Shown one piece after another: positions 20,948 through 28,600 of a stretch of DNA of 64,000 nt. The stretch is from Metellina segmentata. Its lineage: Eukaryota; Arthropoda; Arachnida; Araneae; Tetragnathidae. A model generated the notes under the pieces. The model searched no databases. It was not told where the DNA came from and was given only the letters and a program-made list of their open reading frames with translations. The DNA lies in contig OX375877.1 in NCBI GenBank assembly GCA_947359465.1, forward strand, positions 25,369,235 through 25,433,234, written 5' to 3'. Both the position numbers and the translations under genes were made by a program. Position 1 is the stretch's first letter. Every line of letters begins with the position of its first letter.

Positions 20948-22940
20948 ATTTTCTTAATTCTGGGGTTTTTAATGTTCACAGAAATTAATCAGGTCAAAAG
21001 CCATTTAGATTTGAAAAAATCAATACTGCTTATCAAATTTCTTTTTCAAAAATGGATTTGCTTTTAAAAATTTGCCACAAACTGATGAGTAAGAAGGCTG
21101 TTTGAACTGTCTGATGTTGAAAGTATTACGATGGATTCAGTTATTGCGCCTACTTCAAAAGAATAAGTAGGCGAAAGGATGCAATGCGCCACTTGTTTTC
21201 ATCCAATGCGCCACGTTTGGCTCATGCGCCACAGGTTGGCCACCCCTGCTCTAGAAGGTCAGTAGCTGACAGCTCGTAAATGGGGATCGATGCCAGCGGT
21301 CACTTAAAAGGGGGATAACATCCCAGTCTTTAAAAGTCCTTGAATTTTTTTTTTCCGAACTAGAGGCCCTTGAAAATTACGAAACTTGGTGAAAAGTCAT
21401 TGAAAGTACTTTATTTTTTTTAACTAGTACATTATTGTGTAATTTCGTCTTGCGTTGGAACTTGTCCAGACTAGTTTTCTCCACAGCAGGTGCGTCATTC
21501 TGAATGAAACCAGTGTTTCGTGCTTTGACACCATGTGACATACTAATAATGCTACGTCTAGATCGTCCATTCTTCACCGTATTCTGTCCTAAGCTGACAC
21601 CTCTGGTCTTCGTTAAGGCAGCCGATTTGTTATGCCCGCCGCAACATGACACATCACGTCCGCTAGATAACAGCACCGCTTTCTTAGGAAACCGTAGCTT
21701 TAGCAGTCAGGATGTCATTAGAAACCTGGAACGCGTCCAAAGATATGAAGTCAAATTTTTACTGCAAAAATATAAAAGTTAATATTGAAAAAAAAAACAC
21801 CTTTTTTTTAAAAGAAAATCACATTTAAGATATTCTTTAAGTGTAAAATATTTTCCAGATTTCAAATCCGTTGAAATTTTTACTCTATCTTTAACGATCG
21901 CAAGGATAGAAACTTAAGACTAGAGAGTAAAAAAAAAAAGCTAACAACAGTCGAAACTTTTGATTTTTTGTTTTGTTTTGTATTGTATCTCAAACACAAT
22001 AAACCATGACAGCCGTCTCTTGTATTGAAAGTGGACGACAACTAAATGGAAATTGCGTGCATTCTCCCATACTTTTCTTCGTGCCACCAAAAGAATTTAT
22101 CGTATGATATTTTATCGCACGACCGAAATCGATACGTGTGCAAGTAGTCTGATAGTAGGCAATGAGACGAGAAGCCCACTTTATAAAAAAAAATCACAGG
22201 TTCTGTAAGAAAAAAAAATCCAAATTATGACCAAAATTGACGATAACCTTTTTTTTTTTTTGACTCAGTAATTTAAAAAAATAGAGTCAAAAATTGTCTT
22301 TTTTTTTATTTTTTCACATTTTTATTTTTAATTGACAAATTTTGTGTATGCCTTGTTTTACGTAGTAAAAAAAATTTTAGGTTCTTGAAAAATATTTTTT
22401 TAATTTTGAAAAGTCCTTAAAAGTCCTTGAATTTTTTTTTTTTTGGATAAAGGTGTGGGCTTCATGCATCCATAGTACACAGATCTATACCATGCCTCTG
22501 GTGTAAACGAAATTTTAGTGGTAACAATTGTTTACCATCCGCAGCGTAAAGGTTAATCATGCGATGCTTGAGACCTTCCTAACCTAACCTAACCAACTAC
22601 AATTATTTTGAGAGGCATAAAGCAACGCGATACTTTTGAAATTTCATAAATTCAACGCTTGTAAATTACTTTTCCAGCCATTCGAAAATTGTCTTCGAAT
22701 AGAGCCACCCCTCGAAGCATCCTACCAGAAATCGTCCGCACTAACCAGTTCTCCAATGACGGGAAACTTGTCATGATTTCGAAATGCAAGACGGTTCTCG
22801 AAGACAGGTTCCCCAAAACCTTTTCAGACTCTGTTTTTCTGCCAATAGAAATCGAGCCGGATTTTCATATTTACCACAGTGAATCCTCCGAAAGACAAGA
22901 CGTACCATCACCAAATAATGTAGACCTCACCGTGAAATAG
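2429..22940 (+). CDS. CUB-domain single-pass membrane protein, six 3' exons (5' end outside window)
   Basis: This is the only host gene I can rebuild. The exons are 2429-2646, 7055-7211, 12450-12549, 13873-14023, 18146-18227 and 22678-22940. Every junction has AG/GT borders and the phases match (1/2 codon entry, then 0, 1, 2, 0, 1), giving 323 residues and a TAG stop. Numbering from the first split codon, residues 1-126 are a CUB domain with cysteines at 2, 28, 59 and 82. The domain shows the family's early PGYP motif, the C-x-W after the second cysteine, and a G-x-A-x-x-x-R-A-V ending. Residues 135-158 are a hydrophobic helix. Residues 159-323 are a basic, Ser-rich cytoplasmic tail. CUB domains bind protein ligands outside the cell, so a receptor or co-receptor role is an inference. 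I do not recognise the orthologue. The signal peptide exon is missing. The introns (4.4, 5.2, 1.3, 4.1 and 4.5 kb) are full of transposons. Confidence 0.85.
2740..2800 (+). repeat. SINE 3' tail fragment
   Basis: A short piece of the main SINE 3' end (CCCGTTGTGTTGCTTCAGTG, then ACGTGAATTGAACTACCTGC). The rest of the element is absent. Confidence 0.5.
2912..3710. mobile_element. TA-flanked MITE, CAGCTAC family
   Basis: The left end is TA then CAGCTACACTCTACGTTTAT. The right end is its inverse (ATAAATGTGGAGTGTAGCTG). The interior is T-rich with the repeated phrase CATTGGTT and no coding capacity. Three more copies occur at 12.0-12.35, 39.9-41.0 and 62.2-62.9 kb. The TA target and inverted ends suit a Tc1/mariner-type MITE. 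Confidence 0.7.
3719..4110 (+). repeat. SINE 3' tail with downstream conserved segment
   Basis: TTGTGTTGCTCCAATGCGAC matches the main SINE tail. It is followed by a segment (ACGACATTTTTTTT..., TGGCCAAACACGACCC, CGCCATAAAA) that recurs in diverged form near 19.5 and 38.7 kb. The segment is therefore repeat-derived rather than a gene, despite several short open frames. Confidence 0.45.
4644..5931 (+). mobile_element. Full-length mariner-family transposon (DD41D type)
   Basis: The element has 27-bp inverted ends: CAGAGACTGTTCTCACATTT at 4644 and the matching inverse ending at 5931, with about three mismatches. It is flanked by TA on both sides (4642-4643, 5932-5933). Its length, 1288 bp, is normal for mariner. 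It carries one broken transposase gene on the + strand and sits in the first known intron of the CUB gene. Confidence 0.9.
4788..5834 (+). pseudogene. Mariner-type transposase, frameshifted
   Basis: The likely start is ATG at 4788 (MAFLTKQWFEGY). The N-terminal part has a helix-turn-helix region and a second DNA-binding segment (SQRTVAKSLKCSVSTVNKM). The first catalytic aspartate is in V-T-I-D-E-S-W. The frame breaks near 5430-5520, and the gene resumes with the second aspartate (L-H-Q-D-K-A-S-S-H) and a P-D-V-S-P-M-D-F third motif. By my count 41 residues separate the second and third aspartates, the DD41D arrangement known from rosa-like mariners. At least two frameshifts make it inactive. 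Confidence 0.85.
5940..6580. other. No gene seen
   Basis: AT-rich intron sequence of the CUB gene; no coding or repeat signature recognised. Confidence 0.5.
6590..6799 (-). mobile_element. Helitron 5' fragment
   Basis: This ends with TTTTATAACAGTAGAGA, the reverse complement of the Helitron 5' start TCTCTACTATTATAAAAGG seen elsewhere. The region before it (GCAAAAAATTCGGACTACAT, GTGTGCCAAATTTCATT) matches the interior of the other copies. The 3' hairpin end is missing. Confidence 0.55.
7055..7211 (+). CDS. Exon B: second half of the CUB domain
   Basis: A strong T-rich tract and TTTCAG precede 7055, and GTGAGT follows 7211. The reading frame is open through all 157 bases (52 codons plus one base). 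It supplies the fourth CUB cysteine (residue 82, in an R-H-C context) and the closing G-L-A-I-S-F-R strand. It enters in phase 0, matching exon A exactly. The opposite-strand reading frame here is only a shadow. Confidence 0.85.
7680..8334 (+). mobile_element. Short non-autonomous Helitron
   Basis: It starts A|TCTATATATATAATTC (7680) and ends CCCCTAG|T (8334), preceded by a GC-rich hairpin (GGGGGCAGGCCCCC). This is the Helitron signature of TC at 5', hairpin then CTAG at 3', inserted between A and T. The last 120 bases are a row of small palindromes (GCGAGCGAAGCGAGC, GGATTGCGAAGCAATCC). There is no Rep/helicase coding sequence. Confidence 0.75.
9172..10270 (-). pseudogene. Tc1-type transposase, heavily broken
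   Basis: On the - strand the N-terminal part reads M-P-L-A-K, then L-T-E-F-K-W-G-R, and after an internal loss N-R-M-A-V-T-D-R-T-A-S-S-R. Later frames give S-D-E-S-R-Y-N-L (first catalytic D region), I-Q-D-N-A-H-S-H-V-A-R-N (second D) and P-D-M-S-L-I-E-N-V-W-D (catalytic E). The end is a Y-D-S-M-P-R-H-V-Q-A-A-L motif. Several frameshifts separate them, and about 45 residues of the helix-turn-helix region seem deleted. I could not fix the TIRs. Confidence 0.75.
10280..11540. other. No gene seen
   Basis: T-rich intron sequence with no long frame and no repeat I can pair inside the window. Confidence 0.5.
11550..11975. mobile_element. GGCCC-type palindromic MITE
   Basis: The left end AAGCCCATTTCTCATGAGACG follows TTA (11547-11549). 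The right end CGTGTGAACAGGGCC precedes TTA (11976-11978). Arms are inverted (TCTTTGCGATCGTTGAAGA against TCTTCAACGATCGCAAAGA). It is the same family as 771-1148. Confidence 0.68.
12030..12351. mobile_element. CAGCTAC-family MITE, right half only
   Basis: The right terminus (GATAAACGTAGACTGAAACTG then TA) and the interior (AACCTGAGACGACAGCACTG, GAAAATTCCACAACTGG) match the element at 62.2-62.9 kb. No left terminus is found. Confidence 0.55.
12450..12549 (+). CDS. Exon C: linker and transmembrane helix
   Basis: This is a 100-base exon with acceptor TTCTTACAG (ending 12449) and donor GTGAGC at 12550. It enters in phase 1, completing an alanine codon with exon B, and leaves in phase 2. After a short Thr/Ser linker it encodes a tryptophan-edged hydrophobic stretch (WWLLSMTLIVIVVLCISGA) that is clearly a membrane helix. 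An upstream CAG at 12428-12430 would put the wrong frame in use, which fixes the acceptor. Confidence 0.83.
13014..13781. mobile_element. Two truncated Helitrons in inverted orientation
   Basis: The - copy begins at CTAG 13014 with its hairpin (GCCACTGCGTGGGC) and runs to about 13347. From there the sequence is a + copy (TTTTGCGCGGAGG, CAACGGATTTGAAATCTGCG), ending with hairpin and CTAG at 13778-13781. Both lack the TCTCTACT 5' end. They lie in the third intron, 90 bp before exon D. Confidence 0.65.
13873..14023 (+). CDS. Exon D: start of the cytoplasmic tail
   Basis: The acceptor is TTTCCTTTCAG and the donor GTAATA. The 151 bases complete the cysteine codon split with exon C, then read 50 codons and end in phase 0. 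The peptide starts with a basic stop-transfer patch (CRGNSQKR) and a Ser/Thr-rich segment, then an acidic K-E-D-L-D-R-A-F segment. The polarity agrees with a type I membrane protein. Confidence 0.84.
14125..14398 (+). repeat. Main-family SINE copy
   Basis: It contains the tRNA B-box-like GGTTCGAATCCGGGTCAGGG, the body (CTGTCGTGGCCGAAAGTCCT) and the tail (GATGTTAATTAAAAATTATC). The A-box side of the head is degraded. Confidence 0.75.
14658..15616. mobile_element. 959-bp near-palindromic TA-flanked element
   Basis: Both ends read CAGGGTGGTCATAAAAAAAC in inverted orientation and are flanked by TA (14656-14657, 15617-15618). Inverted arms of about 440 bp flank a spacer of about 50-90 bp. Open frames in the arms mirror each other and are a by-product of the inversion. 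This is a fold-back MITE of Tc1/mariner type. Confidence 0.78.
15861..16232. mobile_element. GGCCCGG-type MITE with GC-rich arms
   Basis: The left end is GGCCCGGTGCACACATCCGG after TAA, and the right end AAAAACCGGGCT before TTA. Arms pair through TTTTTCAACGTGCGGCG and its inverse. The surrounding sequence matches 60.2-60.5 kb on the other strand, where this element is absent, which confirms the borders. Confidence 0.72.
16430..17240 (+). mobile_element. Helitron 3' portion
   Basis: It ends AGCCCCCTAG|T (17237-17240) after a GC-rich hairpin and the palindromic track GGTTTGCGAAGCAATC. The interior resembles 56.5-57.6 kb (GAGTGAGAAAACACGTACAA, TACGGTAC-type repeats of ACTCTTTCTTA). The 5' start is not identifiable. 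Confidence 0.5.
17514..18025 (-). mobile_element. Non-autonomous Helitron
   Basis: The right edge (18025) is the reverse complement of TCTCTACTATTATAAAAGG. The left edge is the 3' hairpin GCCACTGCATGGC with a decayed CTAG. There is no coding content. It lies 120 bp before exon E. Confidence 0.68.
18146..18227 (+). CDS. Exon E: cytoplasmic tail
   Basis: The acceptor is TTTCTTTAG and the donor a consensus GTAAGT at 18228. The 82 bases give 27 codons plus one base. The peptide is basic and serine-rich (RQRSIGSRSKLSSVFYP), with possible kinase sites. A SINE begins only about 28 bases after the donor. Confidence 0.82.
18256..18582 (+). repeat. Full-length main-family SINE
   Basis: The tRNA-like head (GTCTGGTGGTTAAGGTGTTAG and GGTTCGAATCCGGGTCAGAG) is followed by the body and the tail ACGACGTTAATTAAAATTAC. 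About 325 bp long, it is one of the best copies. It sits just inside the intron after exon E. Confidence 0.8.
18830..19480 (+). repeat. SINE copy split by another SINE
   Basis: The 5' part (18830-19076) has a degenerate tRNA-like head and the body up to GTGGTGTTGTCCTAGG. The 3' part resumes at 19406 with GTTGTCCTTGGATTTCGGAC and ends near GACGGTAATCAAATACC. The inner insert is listed separately. Confidence 0.7.
19077..19405 (-). repeat. Main-family SINE inserted in a SINE
   Basis: This is a complete - strand copy, from tail (TTTTAATTAACGTCGTACTA) to tRNA-like head (AACACCTTAACCACCAGACC). The flanking 11-mers GTTGTCCTAGG and GTTGTCCTTGG are the likely target duplication, with one mismatch. 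Confidence 0.75.
19554..19726. mobile_element. Short GGCCC-type MITE
   Basis: The left end GGCCCCGTTCACATGAGGCG follows TTA. The right end CGCCTTATGTGAACGTGGCC precedes TAA. At only 173 bp, it is an internally deleted relative of the 771 and 11550 elements. A fragment of its centre reappears at 26.48-26.55 kb. Confidence 0.62.
19730..20173. mobile_element. GGCCCG-type MITE, second copy
   Basis: The ends GGCCCGTTGCACACATCTGG and ATGTGTGCACCGGGCC are inverted repeats. It is related to 15861-16232 and directly abuts the previous MITE, sharing the TAA at 19727-19729. Confidence 0.6.
20902..20941. repeat. (TA)n microsatellite
   Basis: An uninterrupted TA run of about 20 units. Confidence 0.9.
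21250..22610. repeat. Interspersed repeat pieces around AT-rich DNA
   Basis: The left piece (CTAGAAGGTCAGTAGCTGAC, GGGGATCGATGCCAGCGG) and right piece (GATCTATACCATGCCTCTGG, CCGCAGCG) are contiguous at 48.96-49.13 kb. The intervening 1.1 kb, bounded by two TCCTTGAATTTTTTT phrases, therefore looks like an insertion. It holds a 99-codon - strand open frame (21377-21676) that I do not recognise. Confidence 0.4.
22678..22940 (+). CDS. Exon F: terminal coding exon with stop
   Basis: The acceptor is TACTTTTCCAG. Two bases complete a threonine codon, then 86 codons run to TAG at 22938-22940. The peptide begins basic and Ser/Thr-rich, then has a V-L-E-D-R-F-P-K-T-F segment, and ends acidic before N-N-V-D-L-T-V-K. 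The last V-x-V-like residues could suit a PDZ partner, but the match is weak. Confidence 0.85.
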
Positions 22941-23240
22941 CTCTCTGAAATGGCGAAGCTGGAAAAGAGTTTTATTAGTTTTAAGGATGTATTTATGTTA
23001 CAAATATCTTGGTTCGGAAATTCATTGTGTTGAAACCATTTGCTTTCTTTGTAGGTTTTTGTACCTTTTGTTATTCTGTTGGTATTTTTTTCCAGTGTAT
23101 TTTTTGCCTGGGATTTAGATCTCGTGAAGGTAACGATAACTTATTGTTAGTTGTAAAATCGTTAGTTTTTTTGTTTGTTTTAATGAATACTTTTAGAAAG
23201 CCAATTTTGAAGTTTTAATAAAAAATTTTCTTTAAAAATT
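22941..23240 (+). other. 3' UTR and polyadenylation signal of the CUB-domain gene
   Basis: The sequence after the stop codon is T-rich and non-coding. It carries an AATAAA at 23217-23222, followed by a T-rich stretch, as expected for cleavage about 15-25 bases later. Confidence 0.6.
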
Positions 23241-23599
23241 GCTTGATTTTTCTTAAGGGATTGGATATGTTTTTCTGGCATTGAGTCCTCTTGGTACATA
23301 TTATGCCAAACACAAGATAAAAAAAAAATACATATATGTAGATCGGTGTCTAGGGGGTATGAATTTATTGCTTAAAATTTTACTGCAAATTTCAGGGCAG
23401 GGAGTTTTCTAGTGCCGGGTGCACTTTCCAAAAACAAATTCCAGTGCAGGGCGCACTTCCTTGAAAAATCACCAGGACAGGGGCGTCCTGCGTCGACTTG
23501 GCTTTCAGCTCATCCGCTGAACCAAAACGAGATTTGAGCTCCTCAGCGTAGCAAACCTAGCTACTCAAATAAAACAGGTTATCCGTTCGGTTTGGACTG

Positions 23600-23900
23600 G
23601 ATGTCCGCAGCAACAAGTTCTAGAATATTTAGCCCGACCGTTGGAGATGGCAAGTAATTCCGCAGGACACCATTCGAGAACTTTTTCAGTCTCTGCCACG
23701 CCGGGTGACGCATCCAGACCAAAGGTGGACCAACGACTTATTGACCTCCTCCCTTTGTAACGGTCAAACTCTTAAATAAATCATTCAATTGTTCTGAAAT
23801 TTTAGTCGTTTGTTTTTCTATGTATGGTCTTCACATCTACCAATTTTTATCTCAATCGGACAACTTCTTGGTGCGTCGATTTGTTTTGTTATAGAGTGTA
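23600..23900 (+). pseudogene. 3' end of a Tc1 element
   Basis: This matches the 50.5-51.07 kb Tc1 copy (GTGACGCATCCAGACC, AAATCATTCAATTGTTCTGA, and the terminal TTGTTATAGAGTG then TA). Only the transposase C-terminal end and the right TIR remain. It lacks the SINE found in the 50-kb copy. Confidence 0.7.
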
Positions 23901-23904
23901 TTAC

Positions 23905-24820
23905 ATCGTGCCATGCCTGTATGCACGGAATCTTGTAAACACGATCACGTTCGTGTAAGATGGGGTACTCCACTTATATCACCTCTTGTGAAGCAGGTTT
24001 TGATCAATACGTTGGGTCAAGAACGACTGATTTAGTCGATTTTGTGAAAAGGTATGGCCTTCGTGGTCTCCGATCCTTAGAAAATAACCATTTGTGGTGC
24101 TCCAGTCCGACGTAAATTCAACTACCTACCTTCCTTTTCATCTAATCTCTCCATCGTGTCAAAATTGCCTGGGACCTCTCGATTAATCATTTAAGATCTT
24201 GTACAAATCTTAGACACATTTTTGCCAACGCTATTGTAATACTTCATTTGCAATTTTCAGACTTGGGTCACTCCTCGCATATAACTACCTTTCTACAACA
24301 CTCGGCATTTTTATCACAGTTGTAACTAAGATCTTTTATAATATTTTATTTTCAATTTTAATAATGAACTAAGATGGTGTATCTCCATCTTATTCTAATT
24401 CTGTTCTTATTTTAGTCTCCCGTTCTCATGTTTTTAAACCCCATTTGTTTTTTCAAGGGTAACTTATTCTTTAATCATTGCATGTGTTTTACCCCCGCAG
24501 CTGTTACATACCGGTGTCCATAACTTCTTCACTACCAACCATAAAAAATTGTTTAAAAATGTTTTTTTTTTCTGATATGGAAATACTTTAAAGTTCTCAA
24601 GTAAATTCCTATTTCAGATGGTGGCATCATTGGGGACTAAACATGTTAGGTACACATATGTTGTGTACCTAAAATGTTCTCAATTATGCTGAAAGCAAAA
24701 TAATTTTCAAATATACGATATTTCTTAAATCGGAAAATGTTTCACATATTTTAAGAGAAATTATCAACTAAAACACATTAACTAAAGGATTTAAAAATTA
24801 TTAAAACAAATAAAATATAC
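23905..24820. other. Intergenic, only a SINE tail fragment
   Basis: A SINE 3' piece (GTGGTGCTCCAGTCCGACGT) is at 24095-24130. Nothing else is recognised. Confidence 0.45.
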
Positions 24821-24824
24821 TTAC

Positions 24825-24903
24825 TTTTACGAGCACGTTTAGTTGACATTTCTTCCAAATTGCTTTTGAATAATAAACATTCCCCAGGAACTACCGATTT
24901 ATA
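24825..24903 (-). other. Possible first exon with TATA box
   Basis: On the - strand there is TATAAAT at 24903-24897, then ATG at 24849 followed by a very basic MSTKRARK and a consensus donor GTAAGTAT at 24824. The spacing (TATA to ATG about 50 bp) is plausible. No second exon was found, and a coding stretch this short can occur by chance. Confidence 0.22.
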
Positions 24904-25055
24904 CAGCCATCTACTGGTGTCAATCGGAAGCTTAAACGTCCACGCACATGAACCCGAGTTCTAAACTACCAATTTTTACATAAAGATTATTTTTAAGGCG
25001 AAAGTGATGCACATGAAAAGACAGATAAATGGAAATTATTACAAGATGAGGCATA

Positions 25056-25973
25056 TTGGATCATCCGGAAAGTTCTGCGCGTTTTCAAATCGAAGCTAGC
25101 TTTGTTATTATTTTGCAAGCGCTGAAAAGGAGTGACCTTGATTGAAGCAGATGTTTAAACTCGGTCTTTTCTGCTTACACTGCATAATTATAACATTTGT
25201 TGTGGCATAATTTTTGTTTCACTGCAGTGCTAAGAATGGAGAACCAGAAAGTTCATTTTCGTCAGCAGAATATGCCTGCTCGAATTTCGGCATGAGATTC
25301 TATGCTGAAACGAAATTAAGAAGCTCCTTTTTTGAAACTGCTCATCACTGGAGTTGAGAAGTGAATACTAACAAGAATGTTACAAATAAAAGATCATGGG
25401 GTCAGCCAAATGAACTTCCCCGAGTAACATCGAGAGGGAGACTGCATCCCAAAAAAGTAAAGCTTTCTGTATGGTGGGACAACAGAAGAATTGTTTATTA
25501 TGAATTTTCGACCCAAAATCAGACAATAAATTAGGAAAAATACTGTTCTCAAATGGCAGTATTAAAAGCAGAATTCGAAGCAAAGGGGCCAGAAATATGA
25601 CCAATCGTCGAGGTGTTTTCTTCCAGCATGACAATGCTCGGCCACACATTTCGCTGAATGTCAGACAAAGACTTATTGAGCATGGCTGGGATGTTTTGTG
25701 TTACCCCATATTCTCACCACACTTGCCCCCTCAAATTTTCACTTCTTCAAGTCACATCAAAATTCTTTGAACGGCCTGGAGTTCAATTCTTTGGAGACTG
25801 TCAAACAACACCTCGATAACTTTCAAAAAAGAAATTTTCCAGCTGCCAGAAATATGGCAAAAAGTCCTAGAACAAGATGGGGCTAATGTGATTCAATGAA
25901 ATTTTCTTTTGTTTTTGTGCTGCTTCGTTGGTATTTATATTAAAAAATGCGCAGAACTTTCCGGATGACTCAA
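25056..25973 (+). mobile_element. Mariner transposon, internally deleted and broken
   Basis: The inverted ends (GGATCATCCGGAAAGTTCTG at left, its inverse CAGAACTTTCCGGATGACTC at right) are flanked by TA. The + strand transposase remnant includes F-F-Q-H-D-N-A-R-P-H-I-S, then P-H-L-P-P in place of the usual S-P-D-L-A-P. At 918 bp it has lost about 350 bp of an intact mariner. Motifs look irritans-like. Confidence 0.78.
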
Positions 25974-25975
25974 TA

Positions 25976-26460
25976 TTTAAGTCTTTTTCGCCTCATTTAA
26001 AATACACCTCTACATGGACACCATTAGTTACACGAAGCATATCAAGACGGTACTCGATTTCTTGCCATGTTCACTATAGCATACCCTCATCCATGGAGGT
26101 GATGTCCATATGCGGTTACTTAAACATAACCATATAGAAAGAAGTCGAGGGGAGTCATATCTGGTGAACGAGGTGGCCAGGAAATTGGGCCACCCTTTCC
26201 AATCCAAAGGTCTAGAAATATTTCATTTAGGAACCCACGAACATGCAGTACCCAATGTGGTGGTTTATCGAACAAAGGTACGGGACATCACTGATCTAAA
26301 GCAGATGATCACAGACGCCATTGCCACCATTGATGAGGGTATGCTATAGCGAACATGGTAAGAAATCGAGTACCGTCTTGATATACTTCGTGCAACTAAT
26401 GGTGCCCCAAAGGTGCTAATATAGAGGTGTGTTAGACAAGACAAAAAGACTTAAATATGA
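25976..26460. pseudogene. Rearranged mariner-type transposase with inverted arms
   Basis: The - strand reads W-P-P-R-S-P-D-M-T-P-L-D-F-F-L (about 26000-26275). The + strand just after reads I-T-D-A-I-A-T-I-D-E-G-M-L and continues the same protein's C-terminus. About 120 bp at 25980-26100 recurs inverted at 26330-26455. The copy has therefore been partly duplicated and flipped. Confidence 0.65.
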
Positions 26461-26479
26461 GTCTTATGAAAGAGATATG

Positions 26480-26665
26480 AAAATCAGGGTGCCGCTCTTC
26501 AAGGTCACAAAGATAGATACTTGATATAGAGGAATAAAAAAACAAACTCCACCCGGTCCATTATTGTCGTGTAGTGAAAACGTCTCATTTTATAATAATT
26601 TCCACTTAACTGTCTTTTCATTTGCCTTTGTAATACATTTTTGAAATTGGGAACACTTTATGATC
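26480..26665. repeat. Fragments of three elements
   Basis: 26485-26545 matches the centre of the 19554 MITE (GGTGCCGCTCTTCAAGGTCA). 26550-26578 matches a Tc1 end (CGGTCCATTATTG). 26640-26662 resembles a mariner right end (GATCACCCTGTATA). Confidence 0.45.
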
Positions 26666-26669
26666 ACCC

Positions 26670-27630
26670 TGTATAACTTAAACTACAACATCCATATCAT
26701 CAGTATAATTAAATATTATTTTAAATTTACATTTTATTGTTGGTTAGACTATTTAACGTATCAGTTTGTATTAATTAGAGTATAATGTCTTGGTTTGGGG
26801 GCAGATTGTCCGTTTTTGGGGGCCTTGCGCGATTAAAAACCCAGATAAACCAACCTTTTCATGTAAAAGCTATCCACACAAACCGACACGTTTTCCCCAG
26901 CATACTACAGATTCTATCTTTACATTATAAAAAGTCGGTACGTTTCTGATCTAAGGATATAAAGGTTAAAAATAGATGCCTTTAAGCTAGCCGAAGGTCA
27001 AAAACCTAAGATTGAATGATTTTTGACCTTTTTGGAAAGACGACACTAACGCATCGGGAACGACAGCGTTCGAATTTAAACCTAAACAAATGTCCGCGTG
27101 CGTGTGTAATTTGATAAGATATGATCTTTCCCCCGGTCTGATATCCAATTTTCGTTGATACAATCCTACTTGGGATTTTACTACGCATTTGACGATAAGA
27201 ATCCATATTCGTAAAAAATTTAGAAAAGAATTCAGACCGAACAAGGTCCTCTTGTTAGCTATCTCTTGGGTTTTCTTCGTACCAGTCTCGAGAAATAAGA
27301 TAGTTTCGAGTTATGTATCCTTGGGTTTCGTGTTGGAACTGCATATCGAAATTTCTGGATATTTAATCAACGTGGGGAATTTATAAACAGTACTTGGAAT
27401 TCTTATTCCTCGTTTGTTTTGATCTATTAATGAAGGATATTTTCCAGTGAAGTGTTGCTTTTCAGTCAACGTTCAATTGGAATTCTGATGCTCATGAATT
27501 CAAATGCTTTGCGGAATTTTTGTGTTACGTAATGTGTGAAGTGTATAACATTTCGTGTAATTCGAACAGGTGTTTTCGAAACGAGATAAAGTAATTAACT
27601 TCTTTTGTATTTTATTTTCAAAGCAATGTT
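26670..27630. other. No gene seen
   Basis: AT-rich intergenic DNA. Overlapping short frames at 26987-27386 have no recognisable motif. Confidence 0.4.
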
Positions 27631-27635
27631 ATATA

Positions 27636-28201
27636 CACTACTCTACAAAATGGACCGGACGCCAGCGGATTTGAATAAAATACGAATACTTGTTTGGGGG
27701 GGTGTTTTTCGTGGTATGGCCTGGGACCTTTGCATGTTGTTCCAGGTCAATTGAACGCCGACACCTGCATGAACATTTTGGACTATCAGATTCTTCCTAC
27801 GCTTAGGCAATTTTATGGAATGGATGAATGTTACTTCCAGGACGACAACGCTCTGTTTCAGGTTGCAGCCTCTGTTAAGCAGTGGTATCAAGATATGGAT
27901 GTTAAACGTCTTCCCTGGCCTGCTCAGAGTCCCGACCATAGAACCCCATAGAACATTTGTGGGACGTGTTAGATCGACGCTTACGGATCAGGGAACCAAG
28001 TCCGAAATCTACAGCTCAGCTGGCGACATTCGTGCAGTCAGGAATGGAAACAAATACTCAAGCTGTGTATCAAACACTTGTTAAAGTATGCCCAGAAGGG
28101 TTGCTAGTGTAATTGCAGCACGTGGGGACCACCCCCCTATTAAAGCATGTATTCTTTCCCTTATACCATCACATCTTTCTGTCTAGTTCATTACTGTAGG
28201 G
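27636..28201 (+). pseudogene. Deleted Tc1 copy C
   Basis: The left TIR (CACTACTCTACAAAATGGAC) is joined almost at once to the middle of the transposase (GGVFRG/GCFSWYGLGPLHV frames). It then continues through Y-F-Q-D-D-N-A-L-F and a frameshifted P-A-Q-S-P-D to a right TIR at about 28201. The N-terminal DNA-binding part and first catalytic residue are missing. Confidence 0.75.
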
Positions 28202-28269
28202 TACTTTCGCTTAAAAATTTAAAAGTTAATTACTTTATTTTCGTTCCGAAAATACTTGGAACGATTCGA

Positions 28270-28515
28270 AAGAGTAAGCACAGAAAGGTAGGTAGTTAAT
28301 GAATTTTTCACTGGAGCAACACATTGATGACTGTCTGGGATCAACCCCGAGGGGAACGATCTGAGGACAACTCGTAATTTTAATCCATGGTCAGATGCCG
28401 GGTTTAACACCTGAGCTGGCACCCCCCCCCTCTTCAAACGTGAGGACAATTAACGCGCGACGAATTTAACGTGAACCATCCCACACCAACACGACGATCT
28501 GTTTGGATTGAGTTT
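28270..28515 (-). repeat. Main-family SINE, diverged
   Basis: The reverse orientation is shown by AACACATTGATGACTGTCTG, CACCTGAGCTGGCACC and CGACGAATTTAACGTG. The tail is towards 28270. A poly-C run at 28423-28431 expands the CACCCC of the body. Confidence 0.65.
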
Positions 28516-28600
28516 AGGTTCACAAGTATCCAGTTACTAATCATTTACTCTTTCAACAGCGTTACCGTACCCTTCGCGCAGACAATATGAGCGACAATGA

